From NCBI RefSeq assembly GCF_052065755.1, contig NZ_JBQHTK010000013.1, positions 11,270 to 75,269 of the forward strand: a stretch of DNA of 64,000 bases, read 5' to 3'. The position numbers and the translations under genes were made by a program. Positions within the stretch are counted from its first letter, which is position 1; each line of letters begins with the position of its first letter. Positions 27,364 to 36,100 of this stretch are shown piece after piece. This DNA comes from Allocoprococcus sp004560705. Its GTDB lineage: Bacteria; Bacillota; Clostridia; Lachnospirales; Lachnospiraceae. Under the pieces are notes generated by a model, which was given only the letters and a program-made list of their open reading frames with translations, was not told the origin of the DNA and made no database searches.

Positions 27364-27434
27364 CTGCAAATCCTCCTTTTCCAGTTTTCTAGATTCTGGT
27401 TTCCCTATTCCGGAATCAATTCTAGGATTTGCAG
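27364..27434 (-). promoter_or_regulatory. hairpin abutting the barstar start codon
   Basis: On the minus strand CTGCAAATCCT (27434-27424) pairs perfectly with AGGATTTGCAG (27374-27364), which directly precedes the ATG and contains part of the GGAGG site. Inner arms (TCTAG/CTAGA-type) can extend the structure. It could hide the ribosome site and regulate inhibitor synthesis. Confidence 0.5.
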
Positions 27435-27459
27435 TTTTATCGGAAATATACACGTTTCT

Positions 27460-28362
27460 CTACGGCTTGCATCTTCCACAAGGCTCATATCCCTGCGCAA
27501 TCAGCTCCGTACGGGTTCCGGTATACTCCTCTTTATTTTCTTTCTTGATCTCTTCTGCTCCCCCGCAAGAAGAAAAGTGAAATTTTTTCGTGTTTGTGTT
27601 AAGAATATAATTATTTTTCCGATCAGAATTTACTGTTTCTTTCGTATCCTCAGCTTCCCGACTGTCGCCTGTGGCATAATCCACTTCAATTCCCGGCTGA
27701 ACGTTGTACACATATACGTTATAACAGATCTCTTCTCCGTCATCTTCCACAGACTTGGCTTCCATCTGCACACCGGACGCAACCAGATTATCCCCCTCGA
27801 AAACCGGTGTCACACGATACATCACATGGTTCCCTGTCTCACGGATATAATCCGCCACCATATTCTCAAACGGAAGCATCCCTTCCACATTCATATAGCG
27901 TGTTCCTGTAATCAGATTTTCTTCATTTGCGTTCTCCGCCGTAAGCTGATATCCAATCAAATGACAGCGGTTGTACAAATATTTTCCATCCACATTATCG
28001 TATTTCACCGTCTGCCAGCCGGACGGTTTCACCTGACCGATATTTCCCCTTTTCTCCGTGGGCATCAGTTCTTCGCCGATCACAGCCTCTGCCACCCCGC
28101 ATCTTCCCAATCCGTCCAGCTCACTGTAAGATTCATATGCCTCCGGCTGCAGCTCATCCTCTGTAAAATCCGGCTCATCATCGTTGATGACCACATAAGG
28201 TTCTCCGTCATATTCCTGAACCTGCGCGACCGAGCTTGCACCGGAATTCTCCCACATCTGCGCATTTTCTTCCGCAAAAATTCCCGCCTCCTCACATCCC
28301 GCCAGCGGAAATGCAAGAAGAATGCAAAGTGCAATAGCAATGATTCTATTTCTTTTAATCAT
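27460..28362 (-). CDS. lipoprotein DNA/RNA non-specific endonuclease
   Basis: This 300-residue exported nuclease has a lipobox FPLAGCEE at about residues 18-25, so it should be anchored outside the membrane. The nuclease core contains YNRCHLIGYQL near residue 125 (the NRCH/DRGH catalytic motif of the His-Me finger family, in the RCH form I know from Firmicutes EndA-type enzymes), then NLITGTRYMNVEGM near 148. A C-terminal Cys module with FHFSSC and YEPCGRCKP resembles an extracellular metal-binding knob fused to many such proteins. Likely roles are DNA scavenging, competence or competition. Confidence 0.86.
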   Translation of the reverse strand: MIKRNRIIAIALCILLAFPLAGCEEAGIFAEENAQMWENSGASSVAQVQEYDGEPYVVINDDEPDFTEDELQPEAYESYSELDGLGRCGVAEAVIGEELMPTEKRGNIGQVKPSGWQTVKYDNVDGKYLYNRCHLIGYQLTAENANEENLITGTRYMNVEGMLPFENMVADYIRETGNHVMYRVTPVFEGDNLVASGVQMEAKSVEDDGEEICYNVYVYNVQPGIEVDYATGDSREAEDTKETVNSDRKNNYILNTNTKKFHFSSCGGAEEIKKENKEEYTGTRTELIAQGYEPCGRCKP

Positions 28363-28807
28363 TCTGTTTTTCTCCCCTTATGTAAATCTCTTTCGTGATC
28401 TTTTCATGTGAATTGCCCCTCATATCCACACTTTCTACTTTTTCCCACTCCTCAAGACATAAGTCCAGATACTGATCCGCCGGATATCTCCGATTCCAAT
28501 GATATACGATCAGTTTTTCAATTCTGGAAACGTATGGCTTCAGTTCTGCATTTTCTACAAAACAGTATTCTCCCTCCTGTGCCATCTCCAGAAACTGTTC
28601 TGAGCTTATGATCTGCATATCACCGGCTTCCTCTCTGTCTCTCAGTTCTCCTGCCGATGCAAATAATTTTTCCGAAAATGGATGAATCCAAAGTTTTCCG
28701 TCTCCGCAGATCTTACGGATGTCTCCCGTTACCACTTTATCGCGGCTCTGTCTGCGCTTGTTGAACATCATGCCTCCGGCATCGTCAATACATAGAATTA
28801 CTATCAT
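28355..28807 (-). CDS. conserved hypothetical protein preceding the nuclease
   Basis: This 150-residue soluble protein starts MIVILCIDDAGGMMFNKRRQS and shows alternating hydrophobic strands and an acidic C-terminal half; I do not recognise a catalytic motif. I recall similar Clostridia proteins with the same D-D-x-G-G-M-M-F-N start, sometimes labelled ribonuclease Z without visible support. It overlaps the nuclease start by 8 bp and therefore belongs to the nuclease-barstar unit. Confidence 0.6.
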   Translation of the reverse strand: MIVILCIDDAGGMMFNKRRQSRDKVVTGDIRKICGDGKLWIHPFSEKLFASAGELRDREEAGDMQIISSEQFLEMAQEGEYCFVENAELKPYVSRIEKLIVYHWNRRYPADQYLDLCLEEWEKVESVDMRGNSHEKITKEIYIRGEKQND

Positions 28808-28915
28808 AAACCTTATATTCTCCCCTTTTCTGCTGGTTACCTATGATATACTGAAAAAGTGTCTTGTTGGAAGTCTAACATATCCTGTAACGGATTTCAA
28901 CACCCGTATTATTGT

Positions 28916-28945
28916 CCTGCCCTAATCCTTCTTATAATTAGCAGG
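28916..28945 (-). terminator. possible terminator of the pilus operon
   Basis: CCTGC, a bulge and TAAT pair with ATTA and GCAGG just past the last sortase stop. A T tract is lacking, so termination is uncertain. Confidence 0.35.
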
Positions 28946-28949
28946 CATT

Positions 28950-29555
28950 CTATATATTCATCCTCAAGCACCGTATCGTCGTCCTGCTCTGCCCACTTAA
29001 TGTACAGGTAAAGAGTGTCAGATCCCAGTCTCCACTCCTCATCTCTTCCACAGCCGCAGCCTGAAGTACTTCCATCTCCGCCACTTCATATGAAAATTCA
29101 TTTCCATCCACATCTTTGAAAATAACAGGGTCTCCAGCCTGCAGTTTACTCAGATTTCCAAAGAAAGAAACGTAATTGTGTGCGGCAATAATCAGATCAT
29201 CCTTATACGCAGAGCCTTCATAACGGCAAGGTGCAATCTTCAGATTCGGGGGGCTTAGGCTACTGACGACCGGAAGTTCCAGATTCAAAGACGGAATCTG
29301 AAGAACCCCGATATACTCCACGCCATCAATCCGCTGCACCGGCATCTCCATATCCGGATTCAAAATATAATCCGGTATTTCCGGTTCATCTTCCTGTTCC
29401 TCCTCATCCTGCTCCTCTATCCGGATTTCATCCAATGCCTGACGGGCAGAACACTTTGCCCGATATTCATCATAAATATTATATCCTGTAAGGAAAAAGG
29501 CTGCCGCAATCAGCAGCAGCCCTGACAGGATAAAAATAATCCCTTTATTTTTCAT
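28950..29555 (-). CDS. sortase, last gene of the pilus operon
   Basis: This 201-residue membrane-anchored transpeptidase has one N-terminal helix (residues 6-25), an acidic linker, and the sortase beta-barrel. Catalytic residues are visible: His in IIAAHNYVSF near residue 125, Cys in LTLFTCTLSG near 184 and Arg in SRTTIRCL near 194. It differs from the class C pilin polymerase upstream, lacking a C-terminal helix and a lid, and is closer to housekeeping-like class B/D enzymes that attach the finished fibre to the wall. Its start overlaps the minor pilin stop by 11 bp. Confidence 0.85.
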   Translation of the reverse strand: MKNKGIIFILSGLLLIAAAFFLTGYNIYDEYRAKCSARQALDEIRIEEQDEEEQEDEPEIPDYILNPDMEMPVQRIDGVEYIGVLQIPSLNLELPVVSSLSPPNLKIAPCRYEGSAYKDDLIIAAHNYVSFFGNLSKLQAGDPVIFKDVDGNEFSYEVAEMEVLQAAAVEEMRSGDWDLTLFTCTLSGQSRTTIRCLRMNI

Positions 29556-30537
29556 GTGTATTTCCTCTCCGACGCAGCACTCCGATTACTATAAGGAGCA
29601 AGCCTCCGGCCACAAGTACCGGAACCGGCCACCAGAGCTGTCCAGTCTGCGGGAGCGTAGGATTTCCGGGTTGATCCGGATTTTCAGGTTGTTCCGGATT
29701 TTCAGGGGTACCCTCATCATACGTATTTGTCACCACAAATGTGGTACCTTCCTGCGTCACCAAAACCGTATAATCTTCCAGTTCCTTTTCCACTACGGTC
29801 CACTTAGAACTCTCATCCAGTTCGTCCCATGTATACCGCCAGTCATTTGCAGCACTCAGCGTGACGGTATCAAATACTTTTCCATCCCTCAGCAGTTGCA
29901 CCTCGATTTCCTTCGGACGTTCTTTCTCATGCCCTTCGTCCTTCCAGACCTTCAGCGCTTTACGGGTTATCGTCTTCGGCTCTTCCGGAACCGGCTCCGA
30001 ATCATGCTTGGCGTTGGCTGTCACATCATAGCTCCAGGTATTATTTTCCTTATCCAGACTCGGCAGCATCACCATAAACGGGGACGCGTCATAATAGTAT
30101 CCGTCCTGTGTATGGCGCCGGCTGATCACCAGATATAAGCCCGGTGTCAGTTTTTCCTGTGTGTTCGGAAATGTAACCAGTCCATTTTCATCCGTCTTCC
30201 CACTGTCAGTCGGCGGAATCTGATCCCGGAGAACATATCCTTCCAGCGTCGCTGCCAGTTCCCTCCAGGCCTCATCGTTCTTTCCGCGGATATCTACATT
30301 GAACTGTTGAAATGTCTCTGTAGTTGTCAGTTCTCCGTACTCATCTACCGTGGCCACCAGATAAATGTCAAACTCCGCACCGGCCAACGGCGTATCGCCA
30401 TCCCGATAGGAAATGGTCAGGCTCACATCCTTATTCAGTTCAATACTTCCCGCCGCCAGTACGCTCATCGGCAGGATCATACACGCCGCCAGCACACTAA
30501 GCAGAACGGCCGTCAGACGTTTAGAAATCTTCATCAT
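29545..30537 (-). CDS. LPXTG minor pilin with Cna-B-type domains
   Basis: This 330-residue surface protein has a signal peptide (KRLTAVLLSVLAACMILPMSVLAAG), a pilin domain starting at the LTISYRDGDTPLAGAEFDIY strand typical of SpaA/Cna-B folds, a second Cna-B domain (KALKVWKDEGHEKERP to TFVVTNTY), a Pro-rich spacer and the sorting signal LPQTG plus helix and RRRGN tail. Start 30537 follows GGAGG; the longer start is inside that site. Probably the basal or ancillary subunit that ends the fibre at the cell wall. It overlaps the sortase C gene upstream by 17 bp. Confidence 0.86.
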   Translation of the reverse strand: MMKISKRLTAVLLSVLAACMILPMSVLAAGSIELNKDVSLTISYRDGDTPLAGAEFDIYLVATVDEYGELTTTETFQQFNVDIRGKNDEAWRELAATLEGYVLRDQIPPTDSGKTDENGLVTFPNTQEKLTPGLYLVISRRHTQDGYYYDASPFMVMLPSLDKENNTWSYDVTANAKHDSEPVPEEPKTITRKALKVWKDEGHEKERPKEIEVQLLRDGKVFDTVTLSAANDWRYTWDELDESSKWTVVEKELEDYTVLVTQEGTTFVVTNTYDEGTPENPEQPENPDQPGNPTLPQTGQLWWPVPVLVAGGLLLIVIGVLRRRGNTHEK

Positions 30538-31378
30538 CGTTACCTCCATGATTTTTCTTGCGCTGCCTCGGGAGCAGCAGGATCACTAAAAGCAAAAGCA
30601 ACATCGGGGTTGCTATAGCAGGTGCCACGATCAGCGGCTCAATCTGTACTGCATCCGCCGCCACACGGGCTTTATTTGCTTCTTTTACATTTTCAATTCG
30701 ATGCCCCCGCACCAACAGACGGTGGGTATTGATTCCATACGGAGTGCAGGTAACGAGCGTACAGTAATCTTTCCCTTCTTCAATCCGAAGGGCACCCGTC
30801 TCCTGGGGTTCCACGATCAGGATTTGATTGACCTCATAAGTCAGTACCTCGTCCAGGACCCGGAGCATAAATATGTCTCCCTCTTGCAGCTTGTCCAGGT
30901 TGGTAAATAACTTGGCGCTGGGCAGTCCCCTGTGGCCGGAGAGGACACAGTGAGTGCTCTCTCCCCCCACAGGCAGGCTGGACCATTCCAGATGCCCCAC
31001 GGCGATCTGCAGGACCGATTCATCCGTACCGTGATAGATGGGCAGAGAGCAATCAATACTGGGTATTTCAATATAGCCCATGATGCCAAGGCCGGACACA
31101 TCCAATTGCCGCTCGTATTCTTCCTTATGGGCATCACTGAGCAGGTAGGCCTCATCCCTGTCGTTCAGAGATGCATTGTACCTTTCGGCTGCAGCCCAGA
31201 TTTCGTCATATTGCTCCTGGTTCAGATTGGCCACTTCTTCGGAATATGCAGCAATAGCTCTGGTTTGATGATAGGAATTCCAATAATCGCTGACTGTCGG
31301 ATACAGCAACAAGGACAGCCCTACAAGAAGGATCAGTACCAGGAGTAACGTTATAAAATTGCCTTTTTTCTTCTTCAT
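30521..31378 (-). CDS. class C sortase (pilin polymerase)
   Basis: This 285-residue protein has an N-terminal and a C-terminal hydrophobic helix (residues 8-28 and about 248-270), the hallmark of class C enzymes. The catalytic His is in CVLSGHRGLP near 146, the Cys in CTLVTCTPYGIN near 212 and the Arg in HRLLVRGHR near 221. A lid-like segment lies after the first helix. It cross-links LPXTG pilins through a pilin lysine. The gene lies between major and minor pilin genes, separated from the major pilin by a 201-bp structured repeat. Confidence 0.92.
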   Translation of the reverse strand: MKKKKGNFITLLLVLILLVGLSLLLYPTVSDYWNSYHQTRAIAAYSEEVANLNQEQYDEIWAAAERYNASLNDRDEAYLLSDAHKEEYERQLDVSGLGIMGYIEIPSIDCSLPIYHGTDESVLQIAVGHLEWSSLPVGGESTHCVLSGHRGLPSAKLFTNLDKLQEGDIFMLRVLDEVLTYEVNQILIVEPQETGALRIEEGKDYCTLVTCTPYGINTHRLLVRGHRIENVKEANKARVAADAVQIEPLIVAPAIATPMLLLLLVILLLPRQRKKNHGGNDDEDF

Positions 31379-31456
31379 GCAGGGTTCTCCTTACCACTGT
31401 AGGCCGGGGAGGAGGTGCCCTCCGCGGCTGTCACAGAGAAATTTCAGTGTGTTTCA

Positions 31457-31657
31457 GATATGTATGATACAAGGGTCAAAAGGTCATGTTTTTCATGCTT
31501 GCATGAAAAAACATGACTTTGGGACCCGCAAAACATGAGAAAGTAGCCCGAATAGGGCGGATTTCGAATGTTTTTAGGATTTCGCGAGCACAAAGTGCGA
31601 AGAAACCCGTGTATCATAGGGGTCGAAATACCTTTTGACCCCTACATCATATGTATC
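31457..31657. repeat. 201-bp structured intergenic repeat with terminal inverted repeats
   Basis: The ends form imperfect 28-base inverted repeats sharing ATGAT and GGGTCAAAAGGT. Inside are a perfect CATGTTTTTCATG hairpin around ATGCTTGCAT, a GCCC/GGGC hairpin and a TTCGC/GCGAA hairpin. The element fills the gap between the major pilin and sortase genes. The same ATGCTTGCAT loop and hairpin order occur in the element at 59266-59399, indicating a dispersed repeat family. Confidence 0.6.
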
Positions 31658-31663
31658 AGAGTA

Positions 31664-33091
31664 TTAGCGTCTGTTGCTCATACGCTTTTTGGTAATCAGC
31701 AACACAGCCGCACCGATGACCAGAATAGCGCCCACAACATAGAAGATAGTGGTACCCATGCCACCGGTGGACGGGAGCTCGGTACCGGTTGCGTTCGGTA
31801 CTTCAACTGTCAGGGCATTGGTATCCAGAACCGTTACATTAACAGGGTCTTTCAGTTTGTTGTAACCGGCGGGAGCCGCAGTCTCAACCAGCGTGTATTT
31901 ATCCAGGTCAACGCCCTTGATGACGATTTTGCCGGAATCAACGGTGGTAAAGCTGTCAACCGCACCTGGTTCATCTCCATTGGCTACGCGGTATTCGGTA
32001 TTGGAAACCTTGATCAGCTTGACAACGTTGCCACTTGCATCCTTCAGCTGGAAGGTAGCGCCGGCCAGAGGATTCTTTTCTGTATCATTTGCAGCGTACT
32101 TCAGAACGTCAAACTGATAGGTTTTGGTAACGGTCTCGCTCCACTCGGTCTCGCTCTTTTCGCCCCAGGTCAGTTTTGCGTCGTTCTTCTCGCCAGCAGT
32201 AATATTGGCATTTTCATTCAGTACGGCACTGTAAGTAACGGTCAGGGTCGTGTCAGTAGTCAGGCTGTCCAAATAAGTCTGAGTAAACCGGATCTCAAAA
32301 TCACATCCATCGGTCAGACCAGTGGTGACAACGGTGTAGTCGGTCTCCTCGGTCAGGTAAGCGGTCGTGTTAGAGTTCAGGTCAGCAATTTTAACGCTGT
32401 TCGCGCCGCTAAAGGTCAGGCCATTTTCCATCTTATCGTGCATAACAACGTTCTTGGCACCTTTTTTGAGGGTGATGGTGGTCTGGAAGTTCACAGTATC
32501 GCCAATCTGGGCACTGTTACTCTTGCCCCAGCCATTACCTTCTGCTTCAGCCTGAGAATCCTCCTGAACCTTCTTGTCAAGAGTATGATCGACGTTCTTC
32601 TCGTTCACGGTAGCATCAGGCTTGGTAGGAGTGGTATCTACAATTGCCAAATTACCGTTGGTGGAAGTAATCAGGTAGTAGCCAGCGTCCAGATTTAAAA
32701 AAGTGAATGAGCCATCGGCTGTTGGGGTCTCTGTAGCAACAACGGTCTTTCCACTGACAGCGGCTGCGGCTGCCTTACCAAAGGCTTCCATGCTGACGGC
32801 ATCTTTTTTGTCCGCTTTCCAGGTCACATAGCCCTGCATATCGATATCCACATAGTCTTTGCCAGCGCCGGTGGTAAAGAAATCGTTCCACTCGCTGTTT
32901 ACAGTGTAGCTGTAGGCTGTATTAACTTCATTGACACTCAGATCAAGCATCTTATAGAGCTTATAGGTTTCGCCTTTCTGTGCGCCATTGACAGTAATCG
33001 AATTGGTGCCAGTGGCAAAAGCAGTGGTAGCCGTGGCAAAAACCATAATTATGGCAAGTAGCAAGCTGGCAAATTTTTTCGCATGTTTCAT
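31664..33091 (-). CDS. isopeptide-forming major fimbrial subunit with LPXTG anchor
   Basis: This 475-residue protein has a signal peptide ending TATTAFATG, a SpaA-type N-terminal domain, a domain annotated in relatives as fimbrial isopeptide formation (FQTTITLKKGAKNVVMHDKM), a Cna-B domain (QFDVLKYAANDTEKNPLAGA to YTLVETAAPAGYNKL) and the sorting signal LPSTGGMGTT with helix and KKRMSNRR tail. E-x-x-A-P-x-G-Y is the E-box that supports polymerisation. The start is chosen at 33091 because AAAGGA lies 9 bases before it. It is the shaft pilin of the locus. Confidence 0.88.
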   Translation of the reverse strand: MKHAKKFASLLLAIIMVFATATTAFATGTNSITVNGAQKGETYKLYKMLDLSVNEVNTAYSYTVNSEWNDFFTTGAGKDYVDIDMQGYVTWKADKKDAVSMEAFGKAAAAAVSGKTVVATETPTADGSFTFLNLDAGYYLITSTNGNLAIVDTTPTKPDATVNEKNVDHTLDKKVQEDSQAEAEGNGWGKSNSAQIGDTVNFQTTITLKKGAKNVVMHDKMENGLTFSGANSVKIADLNSNTTAYLTEETDYTVVTTGLTDGCDFEIRFTQTYLDSLTTDTTLTVTYSAVLNENANITAGEKNDAKLTWGEKSETEWSETVTKTYQFDVLKYAANDTEKNPLAGATFQLKDASGNVVKLIKVSNTEYRVANGDEPGAVDSFTTVDSGKIVIKGVDLDKYTLVETAAPAGYNKLKDPVNVTVLDTNALTVEVPNATGTELPSTGGMGTTIFYVVGAILVIGAAVLLITKKRMSNRR

Positions 33092-33149
33092 TGTTTTCAT
33101 TCCTTTCATTAATAAATTTTATTTTGGTAAATCAACATGTTACTACGCA

Positions 33150-36100
33150 TTAGAAAGATTCGGAATCCTCCTTTCTGCGCGAAATATATATATACAACAG
33201 GAGGAACGCTGCGCCTGTAAGCAGCAGGAAGCCTCCCGTGGTATACGGTACAGTACCGGCTCCGCCGGTGTCGGGCAGCTCATAGCCCGTGGTGTTGGTA
33301 CAGATTACAGAAGCTATACTGTCATTGCCACCTGTGATGTCACAGGTAACAGTCTGACCATAGACTTCCTTATCATTTATTTTCCACCCTACGGAATAAC
33401 CGTCGGCATTGGTCTCTTTGATCGACACTTGCGCGCCAGCCGGAAGTCCTGTGATGGTAACCATCTCACCGTGATAAAGCTTTACAGTGGCAACCGCATA
33501 ACTATCTTGTTGCTTTGTAAAAGACAGCACATTGCCCGTGTGGGTCTGGCCGGAATTTGTGGTTGTATAGGCCGCCGTGTAGTCCGTAGCTTTCCAGTTT
33601 GCTCCCACTTGGAACTTAAGCTCAAACGAAAACTCACCATCTGTACTTCCACCTGCGGTGTTTTTGACAATCTTGGTCAGTGCCAGATCTCCGGTGGAAA
33701 ATGTGTTGGTGACGGTAATATTGACCGTGTTACCAACCCCCGTAACGGTTCCGCTGGCATTGTCTGAGTAAGCGGGGGTGTACCCTTCTCTGCCGGTCAG
33801 CGGAGTTCCGTTCCCGTCGGCTACTTCTTCTACCTTATAGTAGGTGCCAGCCAGCAGCTTTACCTTGGCCGTCTCCCCGGCGGCAATCTTTATGATGCCT
33901 GCCTGTTCCACAGAACGGGTTGTTCCATTATCTCCCACATAATAGGTGGTTCCAACTGAGATCGGTACCAGGCTATTCGCGTCCGGCCCAAGCAGTACCT
34001 TCATATAATAGTATTCCGGTTCGCCGTTGAGAGAGCTACCCACCTGGGTTTTGGTGATTGCCAGAGTGCTGAGCTTTTCTGTGTCCACCCTGTTGGTATA
34101 GTTGACCAGATTGCCAGCATCCGCATCCAGTCCTGGACTATTGTAGCCGGTGAAGTCAGCTGTAGTGGTATCATTTTTGCAGGTTCCTGTATCGCTGCCG
34201 ACGCTGTAGATCACCTCATTATACTGACCGGTCAGGCCGGTAGGCAGAACCTCCTGAACCACATACTTTTTGACGCTTTCGTTTTGGCCAAACCGGGCAA
34301 GCATATTGGTGAACTCTGCCATCTGTCCGGCTTTCAGGGTGAAATAGCCGCCTTCGCCCACCGTTCGCGTCTCATTCGCCGTCAGGCCCGCACCGGAGAG
34401 GGTGTAGGAATCGCCTTCATTGATTAATAGCCGATCGGTGGGATTTCCGTTTGCATCTGCCTTGACTACCCGGAACTTGTACTCCATGGTATTTTCCAGA
34501 TGCTTGACCACATCGGTGTCTGTATCCGCATTCGCTGTCAGCGTCTTGGCCACCTGCAGTGACTTTTCCGGCAGGATTGGAAGGTTGAAATCAATGGAAC
34601 AGTTGGCAACCGCGCAGCCGCGCTCCATATAGAAGAAGCTCAGCTTGTGCTTGGTGTAGTCAGCGAAGATATTGCCGTTCCAACCGCCAGTTGGATCTTT
34701 CCCTGCTTCTTCATAGCATTTTTTGATTGTTGTCGAGAAAGAGGTTACACCCTCCTTTCCAACAACACCGTTCCAATCCAGGTACTGCTTAATCTCTCCC
34801 GTAGCAAAGTTGATAGAGCCAGTAACCGTACCGTGGGTACCACCCAAATCGAGAACAAGAACATTGTCGACAAACACCCAGACATCATCATCACCGGAGA
34901 AGTGGAATACCATTTCTTCGCCATTCAGTTTTCCGTCTCTGCTCTGATAGAAATCCACGTCCATCCGCATACCGAACCAGTAGTTCACATCGGCGGATTC
35001 CAGATTGTAAGCGCGCGCATCGTCGAGGTATGTCCCAACCACCTGACCATCGGTGTAGTTGAATGGCAGGAAGTCATAGTATTTCTGTGCACTTCCATAA
35101 GTGGATGTGGAGTAGTTGCGCTCCACATAATTACGGACACGGAACATTTTGCTATTAATGTCATAGTCCACAGCATTGTAAGCGCTGTTGTAATAGTAAT
35201 GGGTTCCAATTTTTTGCAAGATGGTATTGGTAGGCTTGTAAGCCGTGACCGCACCGTCGCCACTGCTGAACAGATATCTTAGGCTACGATCCGACCGAGG
35301 GAGATTTTCATCCGTAACTTCTGGTGATTTTGCTCCACCCAGCGCATTCCGATTCGGATCGAGGAAAGGATAGTTGTCTGTCAACGTCCGCTCCACTGTC
35401 GCGTGATTTACAGTGAAACCATCCTCATCATAACGGTTGTCTCTGTCTCCGTTTTGAAGGTTGCGGTTGCTTTCCTGTTGGCCGCGGAACTGAAAATATG
35501 GCGTGATCGACCGCCAACTATCACCATCGCCGCTACCACTGGGTCGGTTGATCTTTGTGCTGTAGTCAAAGAGCTGGAATTCGATCGCGGAATCTGCTAC
35601 AGCAGCCACATCGTCATCTCTGGCACTTGCGGTGGCGGTGTTATTTTTTGGAGAGAAGGTAAAATAGGCTAATGCTTTTCCAGTACTAATTTTTTCTTGG
35701 GTGACGTCAGCCCCAGACATCCAATTTATTTGTACCGTATCGCCATCCCCATCTAATTGCGTCTCATCATATGGCGACGGCCAATCTGCATTCGGATCAT
35801 ACAAACCAACCTGTTTAGCATAGGTTTTCTTGACCAGCAGGAGATAAGCTTCTTGATTTTGCACGCCCATATCGGGAGAAGCCTCTCCTGCTTGGATTAC
35901 CTGATACCTGCCATTCCGACATTCGATTCGATATGCGTTCCAATCATTATAATCGAACCCATTATTACCAAAGAATTTCCCGATGTTGACGATATTGTTA
36001 TACGTAATATCATCATCCGATTTCAGTCTCGGATTGAGCAAGATAACATTGGTCGTGTCACCATACGTGTTAAAGGCGTCTATCGGATAAATATTGTTTT

